DNA from: Halomicrobium zhouii
GTDB taxonomy: Archaea > Halobacteriota > Halobacteria > Halobacteriales > Haloarculaceae
Direction: 5' to 3'
DNA length: 64,000 nt
Assembly (NCBI RefSeq): GCF_900114435.1
Contig: NZ_FOZK01000005.1
Coordinates: forward strand, 186,001-250,000
Under the pieces are notes generated by a model. The model was not told where the DNA came from, ran no database searches, and saw only the letters and a list, made by a program, of their open reading frames with translations. Numbering within the stretch: position 1 is the stretch's first letter; each line of letters opens with the position of its first letter. Below are positions 42,504 through 51,817 of the stretch, in pieces. Made by a program: the position numbers and the translations under genes.

Positions 42504-42723
42504 GGTACGTCGTGTACTAGTCCCACGATGCATGTTATACTCTGTCTCGGACTTCAGGCCGTGAATTCGCGCCGTCGTCACTCCGCCTTCGCGTGCCCCC
42601 TTCGCGTCCCGGACCGGGTATTTTCGGCGAGGGACGCGCCCTGCGGACGGATTACGGTCCGCCCACCCCGAGGGACGGATTTTGAGTCGCTGAAACTCCG
42701 CCGAGACGGGTGACGGCCCGCTG

Positions 42724-43026
42724 TCAGTAGTTCCGCAGCGAGTAGAACAGGACCGCGAGCCCGCAGGCGATCACCACGCCCTCCACGGCGTGGAGGGCGA
42801 GTAACTCCCGCTCCGAGAGCGCGAAACTCTGCCGGATCCCGAGTTCGTACAGGGCCTCGACGACCGAGCCGAGCGTCACCAGGCCGAACCCGGCGCTGGC
42901 GACGGCGAGCGACCGACGACCGGACCGGCGGTAGGCCGCCCCGCTCAGGCCAGCGAGGAGGCCGCCGAGGACGAGCACGAGGGCGTTCGACAGCAGGTAC
43001 GCCCAGAACTCCGGCGGGCTACCCAT
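42724..43026 (-). CDS. Small membrane protein (DUF7521-like), second copy
   Basis: A 100-residue protein with three hydrophobic segments and a short C-terminus ending YSLRNY. It overlaps the HTH gene upstream by 8 nt (HTH stop at 43019). It pairs with its HTH partner in the same order as the genes at 35470-36280, and has similar size and topology. Start ATG 43026 (MGSPPEFWAYLLSN). No known function. Confidence 0.72.
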   Translation of the reverse strand: MGSPPEFWAYLLSNALVLVLGGLLAGLSGAAYRRSGRRSLAVASAGFGLVTLGSVVEALYELGIRQSFALSERELLALHAVEGVVIACGLAVLFYSLRNY

Positions 43027-43381
43027 CGCGGCCACCTCGCTCCAGGTCGCTCCAGAAGTCACCGAAGCGGTCCACGAGGTCGTGTCGGAGCGAGATGCTC
43101 ACGTCGAACCCGCCGTCCTCGACCTCGAAGCAGATCCGCTGGAGAGTGGTCTCGTACTCCTTGTAGTGGTTCCCGTCGCCGTCCACGCGCGATCGCTCCG
43201 CGAGTAGGTCGTACTTCTCACAGACGTTCACCCGGCGGTAAACGGTCGGTTGCGAGGCGTCCAGTCGGTCGGCGAGTTCACTGGCTGACATGGGCTCGGC
43301 GTCGGCGAGCGCGAGGATCCGCCGGACCTCCTCGCTCCCGAGGACGTCGAACAGCGTCTCCGGGTCCCAGTCGTTGGTCAC
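43019..43381 (-). CDS. ArsR-like winged-helix regulator, second copy
   Basis: A 120-residue regulator: LFDVLGSEEVRRILALADAEPMSASELADRLDASQPTVYRRV is a winged helix homologous to that at 35831-36280, followed by a beta-rich segment (VEDGGFDVSISLRHD) that corresponds to the partner's LRDGDLQFDLERR. GTG at 43381 (VTNDWDPETLF) is preferred over a much longer frame whose extra residues look non-coding. Confidence 0.8.
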   Translation of the reverse strand: MTNDWDPETLFDVLGSEEVRRILALADAEPMSASELADRLDASQPTVYRRVNVCEKYDLLAERSRVDGDGNHYKEYETTLQRICFEVEDGGFDVSISLRHDLVDRFGDFWSDLERGGRDG

Positions 43382-43424
43382 GTGGGCGTGTGCGGACGCG
43401 CGTGACAATAAACGTCGGGCCGAC

Positions 43425-43605
43425 CTCACTCGGCCAGACCCCGGAGTCGTTGTCCTCCGAGAAGACGTTGCCGTCGCTCTCGGCCGGCCGTCAACTCCTC
43501 GCCCCACTCGCTCTGGGTCGTGTCGTTGTGCCGGTAGAACGTGTATGCCACCGCGAGCGCCGCGATGGTGAGGGCGACGTTCTCGTCACCCAGGAACGCG
43601 AGGAG
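43425..43605 (-). pseudogene. Decayed fragment of a GntP-type permease gene
   Basis: About 180 bp similar to two separate parts of the intact gene at 40427-41839. Bases 43465-43600 match its 40851-40990 region (reading AFLGDENVALTIAALAVAYT; the intact gene has AFLGDKNVALTIAALVAAYT), and 43433-43470 match its 40555-40595 region (codons around WYNDSG). The two parts are joined at a GATGTTGCCACCG sequence that occurs twice in the intact gene (40586-40598 and 40847-40859), so an internal deletion between these repeats explains the structure. Only a short, non-functional peptide remains. Confidence 0.8.
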
Positions 43606-43695
43606 CGCCACGTCGTCCCCCCGCTCGGCGGACTACAATTATTCTGCGCGTCCGAAACGAATATTTAACACGCGTCGGAGTCGCAAGTAGTACCG

Positions 43696-45093
43696 ATGTT
43701 CGACGTCTCGCGCGAGGAGATCGTCGGCGGGTCACTCCGACGGGTCCTCCTGGTGCTGGCCGGCCCACTCGTGGTGCAGAACTTCGCGCTCGTGGCGATG
43801 GAGGTCGTCGACCTGTTCTGGGTCGGTCGCCTGGGCGGGACGGCCGTGGCAGCGGTCGGGCTCGCCGCCGTCGTCGTGGGCCTGTTGCTGGTGCCGTTCG
43901 TGATGGTGTTCACCGGGACGCAGGTCGTCACGTCCCAGCGCGTCGGCGCCGAGGACCTGGCCGCCGCGCGCAGAGTCCCGTTTACCGGAGCCGCCGTCGC
44001 GCTCGTCCTGGCCGCCGCCGTCGCCGTCGCCGTCCTAGTCGGGGCCGACGACGTCGTCGGTCTGCTGACGGACGACCCGGCCGTCGCGGCCGGCGCGGCG
44101 AGCTACCTGACCGCCTACGCGTTCGCGCTGTTCACCATCGCCGTGAGCGACACCGTCGAGGGCGGCTTCACCGGGTGGGGCGACACCAGGGCCGCGCTGT
44201 ACGTGAACCTCGTCGCCATCGCCGTCAACGTCGTGCTGGACCCCCTGCTCATCCTCGGGATGGGTCCGTTCCCGCGCCTGGAACTGTTCGGCGCGGCGCT
44301 GGCGACGGGGATCGGTTACGGCGTCGGCGCCGTCTTCGCCGTCGCGCTGGCGGTCCGGGGCCGGAACGGTCTCCGACTGACGGGCGCGGCGATCCGCCCG
44401 GATCTGTCGGCCGCACGTGCGATTCTGGAGGTGGGCGCACCCATCGCCGGCCAGAACGCCGGTCGGCAGCTCGCCCGCCTCGTCGTCGTCGCCGTCGTCT
44501 CCGCCGCGGGCGGGGCCGCCGGTCTGGCGGCGTACCACATCGGCTCCCGCGTGGCGACCGTCGCGTTCGTCCCGGCCCAGGGGCTCGCACAGGCGGCGAC
44601 CAGCGTCGTCGGCCAGAACCTCGGCGCCGAGCGGCCCTTCCGCGCGCGCCGGGCCACCTGGCTCGGCGTCGGCTTCGCCGCCGCCGCGCTCCTAGTCGTC
44701 GGGGCCGGCCAGTGGCTCTTCCCGGTCGAGATAGCGCGCGTCTTCGTTCCCGACCTCTCGGGGACGGACCTGGCGCTCGCAGTCGCGTACCTCCAGATAC
44801 TCGCATACGGCTACTGGGCGCTGGGGGCGATGTACGCCGTCGAGGCCGGCTTCAACGGCGCCGGCAACACGACGGTCAGCATGGTGTCGACGCTGGTGCA
44901 GTACTGGGCGGTCCGCGTCCCCATCGCCGCCGGCGGGGTGTACCTGCTGGCCGCCGACGTCCGCGTCGTCTTCTGGGCCGTGACGATATCCAACGTCGCC
45001 GCGGCGCTGTGGTTGACGGGCTACTTCGCCTACTCGACCCGGCGCGGGATGCTCGAACGCGCCGCCGGCGAGGGGGCCGCCGCGGCGGACTGA
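43696..45093 (+). CDS. MATE family efflux transporter
   Basis: A 465-residue exporter with twelve hydrophobic segments in two similar halves. The first half starts RVLLVLAGPLVVQNFALVAMEV, with the conserved VDLFWVGRLGGTAVAAVGLA. The second half has PIAGQNAGRQLARLVVVAVV and AYHIGSRVATVAFVPAQGLAQAA, corresponding to the family motif. Driven by Na+ or H+; substrates are probably cationic drugs or metabolites. ATG 43696. It ends at a TGA that is part of a shared GACTGATAGTGGTGG motif. Confidence 0.92.
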   Translation: MFDVSREEIVGGSLRRVLLVLAGPLVVQNFALVAMEVVDLFWVGRLGGTAVAAVGLAAVVVGLLLVPFVMVFTGTQVVTSQRVGAEDLAAARRVPFTGAAVALVLAAAVAVAVLVGADDVVGLLTDDPAVAAGAASYLTAYAFALFTIAVSDTVEGGFTGWGDTRAALYVNLVAIAVNVVLDPLLILGMGPFPRLELFGAALATGIGYGVGAVFAVALAVRGRNGLRLTGAAIRPDLSAARAILEVGAPIAGQNAGRQLARLVVVAVVSAAGGAAGLAAYHIGSRVATVAFVPAQGLAQAATSVVGQNLGAERPFRARRATWLGVGFAAAALLVVGAGQWLFPVEIARVFVPDLSGTDLALAVAYLQILAYGYWALGAMYAVEAGFNGAGNTTVSMVSTLVQYWAVRVPIAAGGVYLLAADVRVVFWAVTISNVAAALWLTGYFAYSTRRGMLERAAGEGAAAAD

Positions 45094-45135
45094 TAGTGGT
45101 GGCTGTACGCCCGTACAAAGTTACAACCGCCACTA
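45094..45135. terminator. Strong hairpin after the MATE gene
   Basis: TAGTGGTGGCTGTA (45094-45107) pairs with TACAACCGCCACTA (45122-45135): twelve Watson-Crick pairs, one G-T and one mismatch around a 14-nt loop. It starts directly after the MATE stop codon. It could terminate or process the transcript. The left arm sequence recurs after another gene (61185-61198). Confidence 0.6.
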
Positions 45136-45228
45136 CGACGCCGGGCCGCAGGGCCCCATCCCTGCCCCGCCGTCCACTTTCACTGCGCCATAGTAACGCC
45201 TTTCACGTCGCGGGTCTCCCTCCCTGAC

Positions 45229-47607
45229 GTGGCTGGTCGCGCCGACACGGAGACGACCGTCGCGGTGGCGGACGTCCTCCCAGAGTACGCCGACGCATTT
45301 CCCTTCGACCGCTTCAACGAGATGCAGACGGAGGCGCTCCCCGCGTTCACCGACTCCGAGGAGAACGTGGTGGTGAGCGCGCCGACCGCCAGCGGCAAGA
45401 CCGCACTGGCCGAGATCGCGATCTGTGAGACGCTGGAAGCGGGCGGCACCGCCCTCTTTCTCGCCCCGCTGCGTGCCCTCACAAACGAGAAGGAGAGCGA
45501 GTGGGAACGCTTCGAGGATCTTGGCTACTCCGTCTACGTCGTCACCGGCGAACGCGACCTCAACCCCCGACGCGCCGAACGTGCCGACGTGCTGGTGATG
45601 ACGCCCGAGAAGGCCGACTCCGCGACCCGCAAGCACGATTCCCGGCGCTACGGCTTCATCACCGACGTCGACTGCTGTATCATCGACGAGGTGCACCTGC
45701 TCGATTCGGACCGACGAGGGTCGGTCCTCGAAGTGACCATCTCCCGGATGCGCCGTCTCTGCGGCCCGCGCGTCGTGGCCCTCTCGGCGACGATGCGCAA
45801 CGTCGACGACGTGGCCGCGTGGCTCGACGCGCCCGCCGAGACCACCTTCGAGTTCGGTGACGACTACCGGCCGGTGCCCCTCGACGCCGGCGTCAAGACC
45901 TACTCCCACGGCGAGAACGCCTTCGCCGACAAGTACCGCCGCCTCTACCGCGCGCTCGACATCGCCGAACCGCACATCCGCGAGGAGGGTCAGGCCCTCG
46001 TCTTCGTCTCCTCGCGCCAGGACACCGTCCAGGCCGCCAAGAAGGCCAGAGACGAGATCGTCGAGCGGGACGTCCCGATGGGCGCGCGCGGCGAGTACGA
46101 TTTCCATACCGACGCCAGCGACCTGAACAACGACACGCTGCGACAATCCGTGCTCGACGGGGTGGGCTTCCACCACGCAGGGCTCTCGCGGGAGGACAAG
46201 AACCGCGTCGAACAGTGGTTCAAAGAGGGCAAAATTCAGCTCCTCTTCTCCACCTCCACGCTCGCGTGGGGGGTCAACCTCCCCGCCCGCTGCGTCGTCA
46301 TCCGCGACACGAAGCTCCACGACCCCCTGGAGGGCGAGGTGGACATGAGTCCCCTCGACGTCCTCCAGATGCTCGGGCGGGCCGGCCGGCCGGGCTACGA
46401 CGACGTGGGCTACGCCTGGATCGTCTGCGACCGCTCGGACGCGGACAAGTACCGCGACCTCCTCCGGGACGGGAAGGACATCGAGTCCCGCCTCGCCGAG
46501 GACATGGACTCCCACCTCAACGCCGAGATAGCGCTCGGCACCCTGCACGACGTCGAGGACGTGATGGACTGGCTCGAGACCACCTTCTATTACCAGCGCG
46601 CCCAGAGCGCGCCCCACGAGTACGTCGCCGGGAGCGACCTCCGCGAGCGCGTCAGCGAGACGCTCCGCTCGCTCGTCGACGACGGCTTCGTCGAGATGGA
46701 CGACCTCTCGGTGGAGGGCACCGCCCTCGGCCGCCTGGCCTCGAAGTTCTACCTCCGCCTGGAGACCGCCCGCGGCTTCGCCGACACGGCCGAGCGGGCC
46801 GACGACGGCGTCGACCTGGCCGAGGACGACGTCCTCCGGGCGGTGGCCGCCGCCGCCGAGTTCGACAGCGTCAGCGCCCGCTCCGACGAGGAGGACGCCG
46901 TCGCCGCAGTGCTTGGCTCCCGGGCCGACGACCTGGGCCCGGGCCCGCGCAAGGTGCTGGCCATCCTCCACTCCTCGATGTCCGGCACCACCCCGACCGA
47001 ACTCAAGAGCGACGCCTGGGTGATCAAGCAGAACGCCCTGCGCATGCTCGCCGCGTTCCGCGCGTTCCTCGACCGCTTCGCCGGCCCGAAGGCCGCGAAC
47101 CTCGCGCGCCGCGTCGAGGCCCGCGTCGAGAACGGCATCAGCGAGAGCGCCGTCGGCCTCACCGCCATCAACGGCGTCGGCCCCGGCCGCGCCAGCACGC
47201 TCGCCGCCGAGGGGTACCGGACGCCCGCCGACGTCGTCGACGCGGGCGTCTCCGGCCTCGTCTCGGCCGGCCTGGGCGAGGGCGTCGCCGACCGCGTCGT
47301 CACGAACGCCCGCGAACTCCCCGCCGTCGTCGTCGAGTGGGGCGACCTGCCCGATTCGATCGCCAGCGGCGAGCGGGAACTCCACGAGGTGACGGTGAAG
47401 TCCGTCGCGGGCAGCGCCCGCGCGGGCATCCGCGTCACCATCAACGGCCACGAGATGACGGCCAAGCCCTCGTACCTGGGCGAGGCCACGGTCCCCGTCG
47501 CCGTCTTCGGCGCCGACGCCGACGAACTGGATCTGTGCGTCGAGGTGTGTTTCCCCGAACTGCCGCTGCCGCTGGTCGAGGAACACCGGACCGTCCGCGT
47601 CGAATAG
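45229..47607 (+). CDS. Ski2-like (Brr2/ASCC3-type) superfamily 2 helicase
   Basis: A 792-residue ATP-dependent nucleic-acid helicase. RecA domain 1: Walker A APTASGKTALAE, PLRALTNEKE, VMTPEKADS, DEVH box (IIDEVHLLD) and motif III LSATMRN. RecA domain 2: GVGFHHAGLSREDKNRVEQW, FSTSTLAWGVNLPARC and motif VI QMLGRAGRPGYDD. A winged-helix/ratchet domain and an HhH element INGVGPGRASTLAAEGYRT follow, then a C-terminal beta domain (Sec63/Fn3-like). The VMTPEK and QMLGRAGRP forms are nearer Brr2/Ski2-like proteins than Hel308. Substrate, RNA or DNA, is not known. GTG start at 45229. Confidence 0.88.
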   Translation: MAGRADTETTVAVADVLPEYADAFPFDRFNEMQTEALPAFTDSEENVVVSAPTASGKTALAEIAICETLEAGGTALFLAPLRALTNEKESEWERFEDLGYSVYVVTGERDLNPRRAERADVLVMTPEKADSATRKHDSRRYGFITDVDCCIIDEVHLLDSDRRGSVLEVTISRMRRLCGPRVVALSATMRNVDDVAAWLDAPAETTFEFGDDYRPVPLDAGVKTYSHGENAFADKYRRLYRALDIAEPHIREEGQALVFVSSRQDTVQAAKKARDEIVERDVPMGARGEYDFHTDASDLNNDTLRQSVLDGVGFHHAGLSREDKNRVEQWFKEGKIQLLFSTSTLAWGVNLPARCVVIRDTKLHDPLEGEVDMSPLDVLQMLGRAGRPGYDDVGYAWIVCDRSDADKYRDLLRDGKDIESRLAEDMDSHLNAEIALGTLHDVEDVMDWLETTFYYQRAQSAPHEYVAGSDLRERVSETLRSLVDDGFVEMDDLSVEGTALGRLASKFYLRLETARGFADTAERADDGVDLAEDDVLRAVAAAAEFDSVSARSDEEDAVAAVLGSRADDLGPGPRKVLAILHSSMSGTTPTELKSDAWVIKQNALRMLAAFRAFLDRFAGPKAANLARRVEARVENGISESAVGLTAINGVGPGRASTLAAEGYRTPADVVDAGVSGLVSAGLGEGVADRVVTNARELPAVVVEWGDLPDSIASGERELHEVTVKSVAGSARAGIRVTINGHEMTAKPSYLGEATVPVAVFGADADELDLCVEVCFPELPLPLVEEHRTVRVE

Positions 47608-47732
47608 GGCGGCGCAGACTGCAGAACTCGTTCCTCGCGTTTCGTCAGTGTCTCGTCAGCGAGCGGCCGCAGCAGTTGGACAGAAGAGCGACCCAAGAGT
47701 CGAAGAAGAGAGCGACCGACGACCGACTGCCG

Positions 47733-50700
47733 CTAGTCGTCCGCCGCCGTCGGGTCGTCCGCTGTGGTCGGGTCGGGCCCGTCGACGTCAGTCGACGCTG
47801 ATCCAGTCGCGTCCGCGCCGTCGCCGCTGACCTCGAACTCGTCGACCAGCTCCTCCAGGTCGTCGGCGAGGCCGGCGACCGACTGGACGTTCTCGGTGAC
47901 GCCGGTGAGCGAACTCGTCTGTTCCTCGGAGGCGGCCGAGACGTTGCTGGCCTCGGCGGCCGTCTCCTCGCTGACGGTGCTGACCTCGTCGACCATCGCC
48001 ACGATCTCCTCGGTGGAGGCGGCCTGGTCGTCGGTGGCGTCGCTGATCTCCTGGACGCCGACCTCGGCCTCGTCGACGGCCTCGGCGACCTCGTCGAACA
48101 TGTCGATGGACTCCTCGATAGTGGCGGCCCCGCGCTGGACCCGGTCGCGCATCCCCTGGATGTCGTCGACGGTGTCGCCGGTCGTGGACTGGATTTCGGT
48201 GATGAGGGTCTCGACCTCCTCGGTCGCCTCGCCGGCCTCCTTGGCCAGGGACTTGATCTCGTCGGCGACGACGGCGAACCCTTCGCCGGCCTCGCCGGCG
48301 CGGGCGGCCTCGATGGAGGCGTTGAGCGCGAGCATGTTCGTCTGCTCGGCGATGCCGGTGATCATCCCGACGATGTCGCTGATCTCGTCCATCTCGTCCC
48401 GCAGGTCCGCGACCTGCTCGACCGCGTCGTCGGCCTCGTCCTCGATCTCCTCGATCTCCGCCGAGGCCTCGGCGGCCTGCTCGCTGCCGCGTTCGGCGCG
48501 GGCGGCCGCCTCCTGGGCGGTGTTGGCGACGTCGACGGAGGAGGAGGCGATCTCCTCGATGGTCGCGGACATGTCGTTCATCTCGCTGGCGACCTCCTGG
48601 AGGTTCTCGGACTGGGTGTCGGAGCCGTTGGAGATCTCCTGGACGGACTGGGCGACCTCCTGGCTCGCGGCCTCGATCTCGGTCGCGCTGGCGGCGACCT
48701 CGTTGCTCGCGCTGTTCACTTCCCGGGCGATGTCCTGCACGCGAGCGATGCTCTCGTCGACCGCGTCCAGGCCCTCGTCGATGTTCGCCACGACCTCGCC
48801 GTACGCGCCGGGGAGGTCGGCGTCGAGGTCCTGGTCCAGCTTGCCCTCGCGCATGTCCGTACTCACGCGCTGGAGCTGGTCGAAGCTGTCCGAGAGCTGC
48901 TGGAGGCCGCCGTCGAGTTCGGACATCACCTCGCCGTAGTCGCCAGGCAGGTCGGTGTCGAGTTCCTGGTCCAGGTCGCCCGCGCTGACGTTCTTGCTCG
49001 CGCGGCTGATCTCCTCGAAGCTCGCGCCGAGCTGGGTCATGCCGGCCTCGAGACCCTCCATGATCTCCCCGAACTTCCCGGGCAGGTCGGTCTCGACGTC
49101 GTCGTCCAGCGTCCCCTCGCTCAGGGACTCGCTCACGGCCTCGATCTGGTCGACCTGTCGATTGAGGTTCGTCTGCATGGCCTCGAAGGCGTCGACCATC
49201 TCGCCGATCTCGTCGTCGGGCGCGTCGATGGTCTCGGTCTGGTCGAACTGGCCGCGGGACATCGCCGTCGCGCGGTCACGGATCTGCTCGATGGGCCGCG
49301 AGATGTACCTCGCCGCGGCGTAGCCGGTCACACCGACCACGAGCGCCGAGACGACGAACAGGCCCAGGATGAAGTTCCGCGCCGAATCGGTCGTGCCCTG
49401 GAGCGCCGCGCCCAGCGCCGCGATCGGTTCGTTGACGTCCGATTCGGGGACGGTCGCCACGAGCGTGAACTGCTTCATCCCCAGGTCCAGCGGCGCGAAC
49501 CCGACGTACTGGGTCGCGTTCTCCTCGCCCTCGACCTGCTTCGTGTACGTCGCCATCCCCGACTCGCCTTCGAGCATCCGGCTCTGGGCTATCTCGCCCA
49601 GTTCGGCGCCGTACTCGCCCTCGGCGACGTTCGTCCGCTGTTCGATCGTCGCTCGCTCGGGGTGGCTGACCGTCCGGCCCTGGTCGTCCAGGACGTAGAG
49701 GTAGCCGGTCTCGCCGACCGTCACCCGGTTCGTGGTCTCGGTGATGATCGAGTAGTTGAACTCGGCGGCCACGACGCCCTCGAAGGTGCCGTTGTGGTAC
49801 ACCGGCGTCGCCACGTGCATCTGTTCGTGGCCGTTCTCCGTGCGAATCTCGCCGAAGTGGCTCTCTCCCCGGTCGCCGCTTTTCGCCATCTCGAACCAGT
49901 CCTCGTCGGCGTAGGTCCGCGAGTCGTCGGCCCCCGTGGTGACGTCGCCGCCGGACCGCTCCGCGTGGAGAATCTCCGACCCCTCGGCGTCGACGAACGT
50001 GATCGCCTCGTAGGCGGTGCGCTCGTTGTCGCCGACCGTCACCGTCCGCGTCTCGAGGTAGCGCTCGAAGGAGTTCTCCATCTCGCTCTCGGCGTCGTCG
50101 ACGGCGGTCTGCTGGAGTTCGTGGTAGTAGACGCTCGGGGCGATTATCCAGTCGAAGGGCTCGTAGTAGGTGTAGGCGATGAACTTCGTCATCTCCGGGT
50201 TCCCCTCCTGGGTCGTGTCCTCCCACTCGTACTCGGCGATGCCCCAGTCCTCGCCGTTCCGGACCGCCTCGTCGGACTGGACGTGCGCCTTGATGTCCTC
50301 GAAGACGACCAGCGTCCCGCCGCTGTCCTCCTTGAGGTTGTGGCCCTCGTCGAGACTGTGATGGACGACGACGTTCGACTCCAGGTCGGTGATGTAGGCG
50401 TACCCCGTCTCACCGACGTAGCCCGGCTGGAACGTGTCGGCCATGGTCCCGCTGGACTGAACGCCCGTGCCTGCAGTGCCGCCGATCATCGCCTCGACGT
50501 CCCGCTCGACCTGTCGTTGCTCGGACGGCGAGAGCTGGTTCCACGAACGCCCGTCGTACTCCTTCTCCAGGACCATCTGCGTGGCACTGTCGATGCCGGT
50601 GTTCATCTGCAGCGATATGTGTCCCAGCTGGGCCTGACTCGACTCCTGGACCAGTGCCATCTCTCCGTTCTGGGCGGCGAGGTAGTTCTCCATCGTCGAG

Positions 50701-50942
50701 GACTCCGACAGCGACCTGACGTCGACCTCGCGCTGGTTGAGCTGGTTCTGGATCCCTTCCTGTCGCGCCTCGACGCTGTTGTTGAGCTGGTCCGTCATCT
50801 CGCCGCGCAGGTAGTCGCCGCTCTGGGCCTGTGCGTTCTGGTTGAGCTGTCCCATGCTGTTCGCCGAGAGGAGTCCGACGCCGGACAGCGGTACCAGCGA
50901 TATCGTCAACAACAGAACGATCAACTTGACCTGCAGATTCAT
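47733..50942 (-). CDS. Methyl-accepting chemotaxis protein with tandem HAMP domains
   Basis: A 1069-residue transducer. N-terminal membrane helix (residues about 4-25), a long extracellular double-Cache region with two modules (the first around [14 protein letters not shown], the second around [14 protein letters not shown]...[18 protein letters not shown]), a second membrane helix near 510-530, HAMP 1 after it ([18 protein letters not shown]), then at least three more HAMP-like repeats with the shared [19 protein letters not shown] pattern, then the signalling domain with the conserved tip [20 protein letters not shown] and [15 protein letters not shown]. The acidic C-terminal tail is disordered. 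The ligand is unknown. ATG 50942 preferred over a TTG at 50957; a TATA-like GTTAAATAGC precedes it. Confidence 0.94.
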   Translation of the reverse strand: MNLQVKLIVLLLTISLVPLSGVGLLSANSMGQLNQNAQAQSGDYLRGEMTDQLNNSVEARQEGIQNQLNQREVDVRSLSESSTMENYLAAQNGEMALVQESSQAQLGHISLQMNTGIDSATQMVLEKEYDGRSWNQLSPSEQRQVERDVEAMIGGTAGTGVQSSGTMADTFQPGYVGETGYAYITDLESNVVVHHSLDEGHNLKEDSGGTLVVFEDIKAHVQSDEAVRNGEDWGIAEYEWEDTTQEGNPEMTKFIAYTYYEPFDWIIAPSVYYHELQQTAVDDAESEMENSFERYLETRTVTVGDNERTAYEAITFVDAEGSEILHAERSGGDVTTGADDSRTYADEDWFEMAKSGDRGESHFGEIRTENGHEQMHVATPVYHNGTFEGVVAAEFNYSIITETTNRVTVGETGYLYVLDDQGRTVSHPERATIEQRTNVAEGEYGAELGEIAQSRMLEGESGMATYTKQVEGEENATQYVGFAPLDLGMKQFTLVATVPESDVNEPIAALGAALQGTTDSARNFILGLFVVSALVVGVTGYAAARYISRPIEQIRDRATAMSRGQFDQTETIDAPDDEIGEMVDAFEAMQTNLNRQVDQIEAVSESLSEGTLDDDVETDLPGKFGEIMEGLEAGMTQLGASFEEISRASKNVSAGDLDQELDTDLPGDYGEVMSELDGGLQQLSDSFDQLQRVSTDMREGKLDQDLDADLPGAYGEVVANIDEGLDAVDESIARVQDIAREVNSASNEVAASATEIEAASQEVAQSVQEISNGSDTQSENLQEVASEMNDMSATIEEIASSSVDVANTAQEAAARAERGSEQAAEASAEIEEIEDEADDAVEQVADLRDEMDEISDIVGMITGIAEQTNMLALNASIEAARAGEAGEGFAVVADEIKSLAKEAGEATEEVETLITEIQSTTGDTVDDIQGMRDRVQRGAATIEESIDMFDEVAEAVDEAEVGVQEISDATDDQAASTEEIVAMVDEVSTVSEETAAEASNVSAASEEQTSSLTGVTENVQSVAGLADDLEELVDEFEVSGDGADATGSASTDVDGPDPTTADDPTAADD

Positions 50943-51370
50943 ACACGTCGTCGTCAATACCGCTATTTAACCGCTTGTGGCGGATTCTTCCTTCCGATAA
51001 CTGGAGCGGGAATTCAGTCCGATTTGCGGCCGATTCTCTGCGAGGAGTTCGCATACCGACTCGCGCACACGAGCGGACGTGAAACAGGTTCGACACCGGC
51101 CGTGGTTCAGGCACCACGCGAGCACCACCCTCGCGGCAATTCGCCACCACGAGCAACTTCTGACCTCCTGACCACGACAAATAGGGGATACAACGTTAGG
51201 ATCGTCTATAAACAGTCTAATCAGTTCTGGGGCGGTGAAAAAACTCGAACGATCGTGGGTAAAAGGTGAGTATCGGGTGTATAGTTCCCCGAAACGAAGC
51301 GAATTATCGCCAATGGTCGACCTATTATATGGGGTATTCGTGCCAAGGAGTGAGTGAGGAGAGAGCACCA
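50943..51370. promoter_or_regulatory. Divergent intergenic region between the chemoreceptor and a small membrane protein
   Basis: About 430 bp, lower in GC than its neighbours. It contains the minus-strand TATA-like GTTAAATAGC (about 50966-50975) for the chemoreceptor, a plus-strand TATA-like CTATTATATGG (51322-51332) for the gene at 51371, and an additional TCTATAAACA (51205-51214) not assigned to a gene. A purine-rich GAGGAGAGAG stands 6-8 nt before ATG 51371. No RNA or additional gene was recognised. Confidence 0.5.
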
Positions 51371-51619
51371 ATGTCCATCGCGTCCCCATTCGGCTTCGAC
51401 CGATCCGCCTCCACCGTCGACGTACAGACCCTCCGAACGATCGCCCTGCGCCCCATCGAGACGGTCGCCTTCTGGGCCGCCGTCCTCATCCCGCTCGTCT
51501 ACCCCGCGCTGATGTACGGTGGACTCGACGGGCAGGAGCTCTTCTTCCTCCTGGGTGCCCTCGCGCTCAACGCGGCCGCGCTGTTCCTCGGCCGCGACTA
51601 CAATCGCGACCAGGCCTGA
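51371..51619 (+). CDS. Small two-helix membrane protein, hypothetical
   Basis: An 82-residue protein with a soluble 30-residue N-terminus (SIASPFGFDRSASTVDVQ), a hydrophobic helix ETVAFWAAVLIPLVYPALMY, a short loop GGLDGQE, and a second helix LFFLLGALALNAAALFLG followed by RDYNRDQA. A Shine-Dalgarno-like GGAGAG stands about 10 nt before ATG 51371. Unknown function. Divergent from the chemoreceptor. Confidence 0.7.
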   Translation: MSIASPFGFDRSASTVDVQTLRTIALRPIETVAFWAAVLIPLVYPALMYGGLDGQELFFLLGALALNAAALFLGRDYNRDQA

Positions 51620-51817
51620 ACGCGGTCGAACTGGCAGTCCGGAACCTGGTGGCTCCCAGGCCACCGCGGACCGCCCCTCCACGGTCCGACTCCTGACGTC
51701 CCCGCCCTCCTCCGGGTCGTCCCTCCACGGCCCGGCCCTCCACGCTCCACCTCTCCACGCCGTTTTCGAACACCCTCCTCCGAACCTTCAAGTACGAACA
51801 CGGGACCAGCCCGGGCC

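Noticed and set aside
45133-47586. Long minus-strand frame over the helicase gene (and a similar one over E2 at 29356-31155)
   Set aside because: Antisense shadows. The helicase and E2 on the opposite strands have complete motifs.
51050-51389. Minus-strand 140-residue frame in the gap beside the chemoreceptor
   Set aside because: Cys-, Arg- and Ser-rich and not acidic; overlaps promoters on both strands; no haloarchaeal codon pattern.
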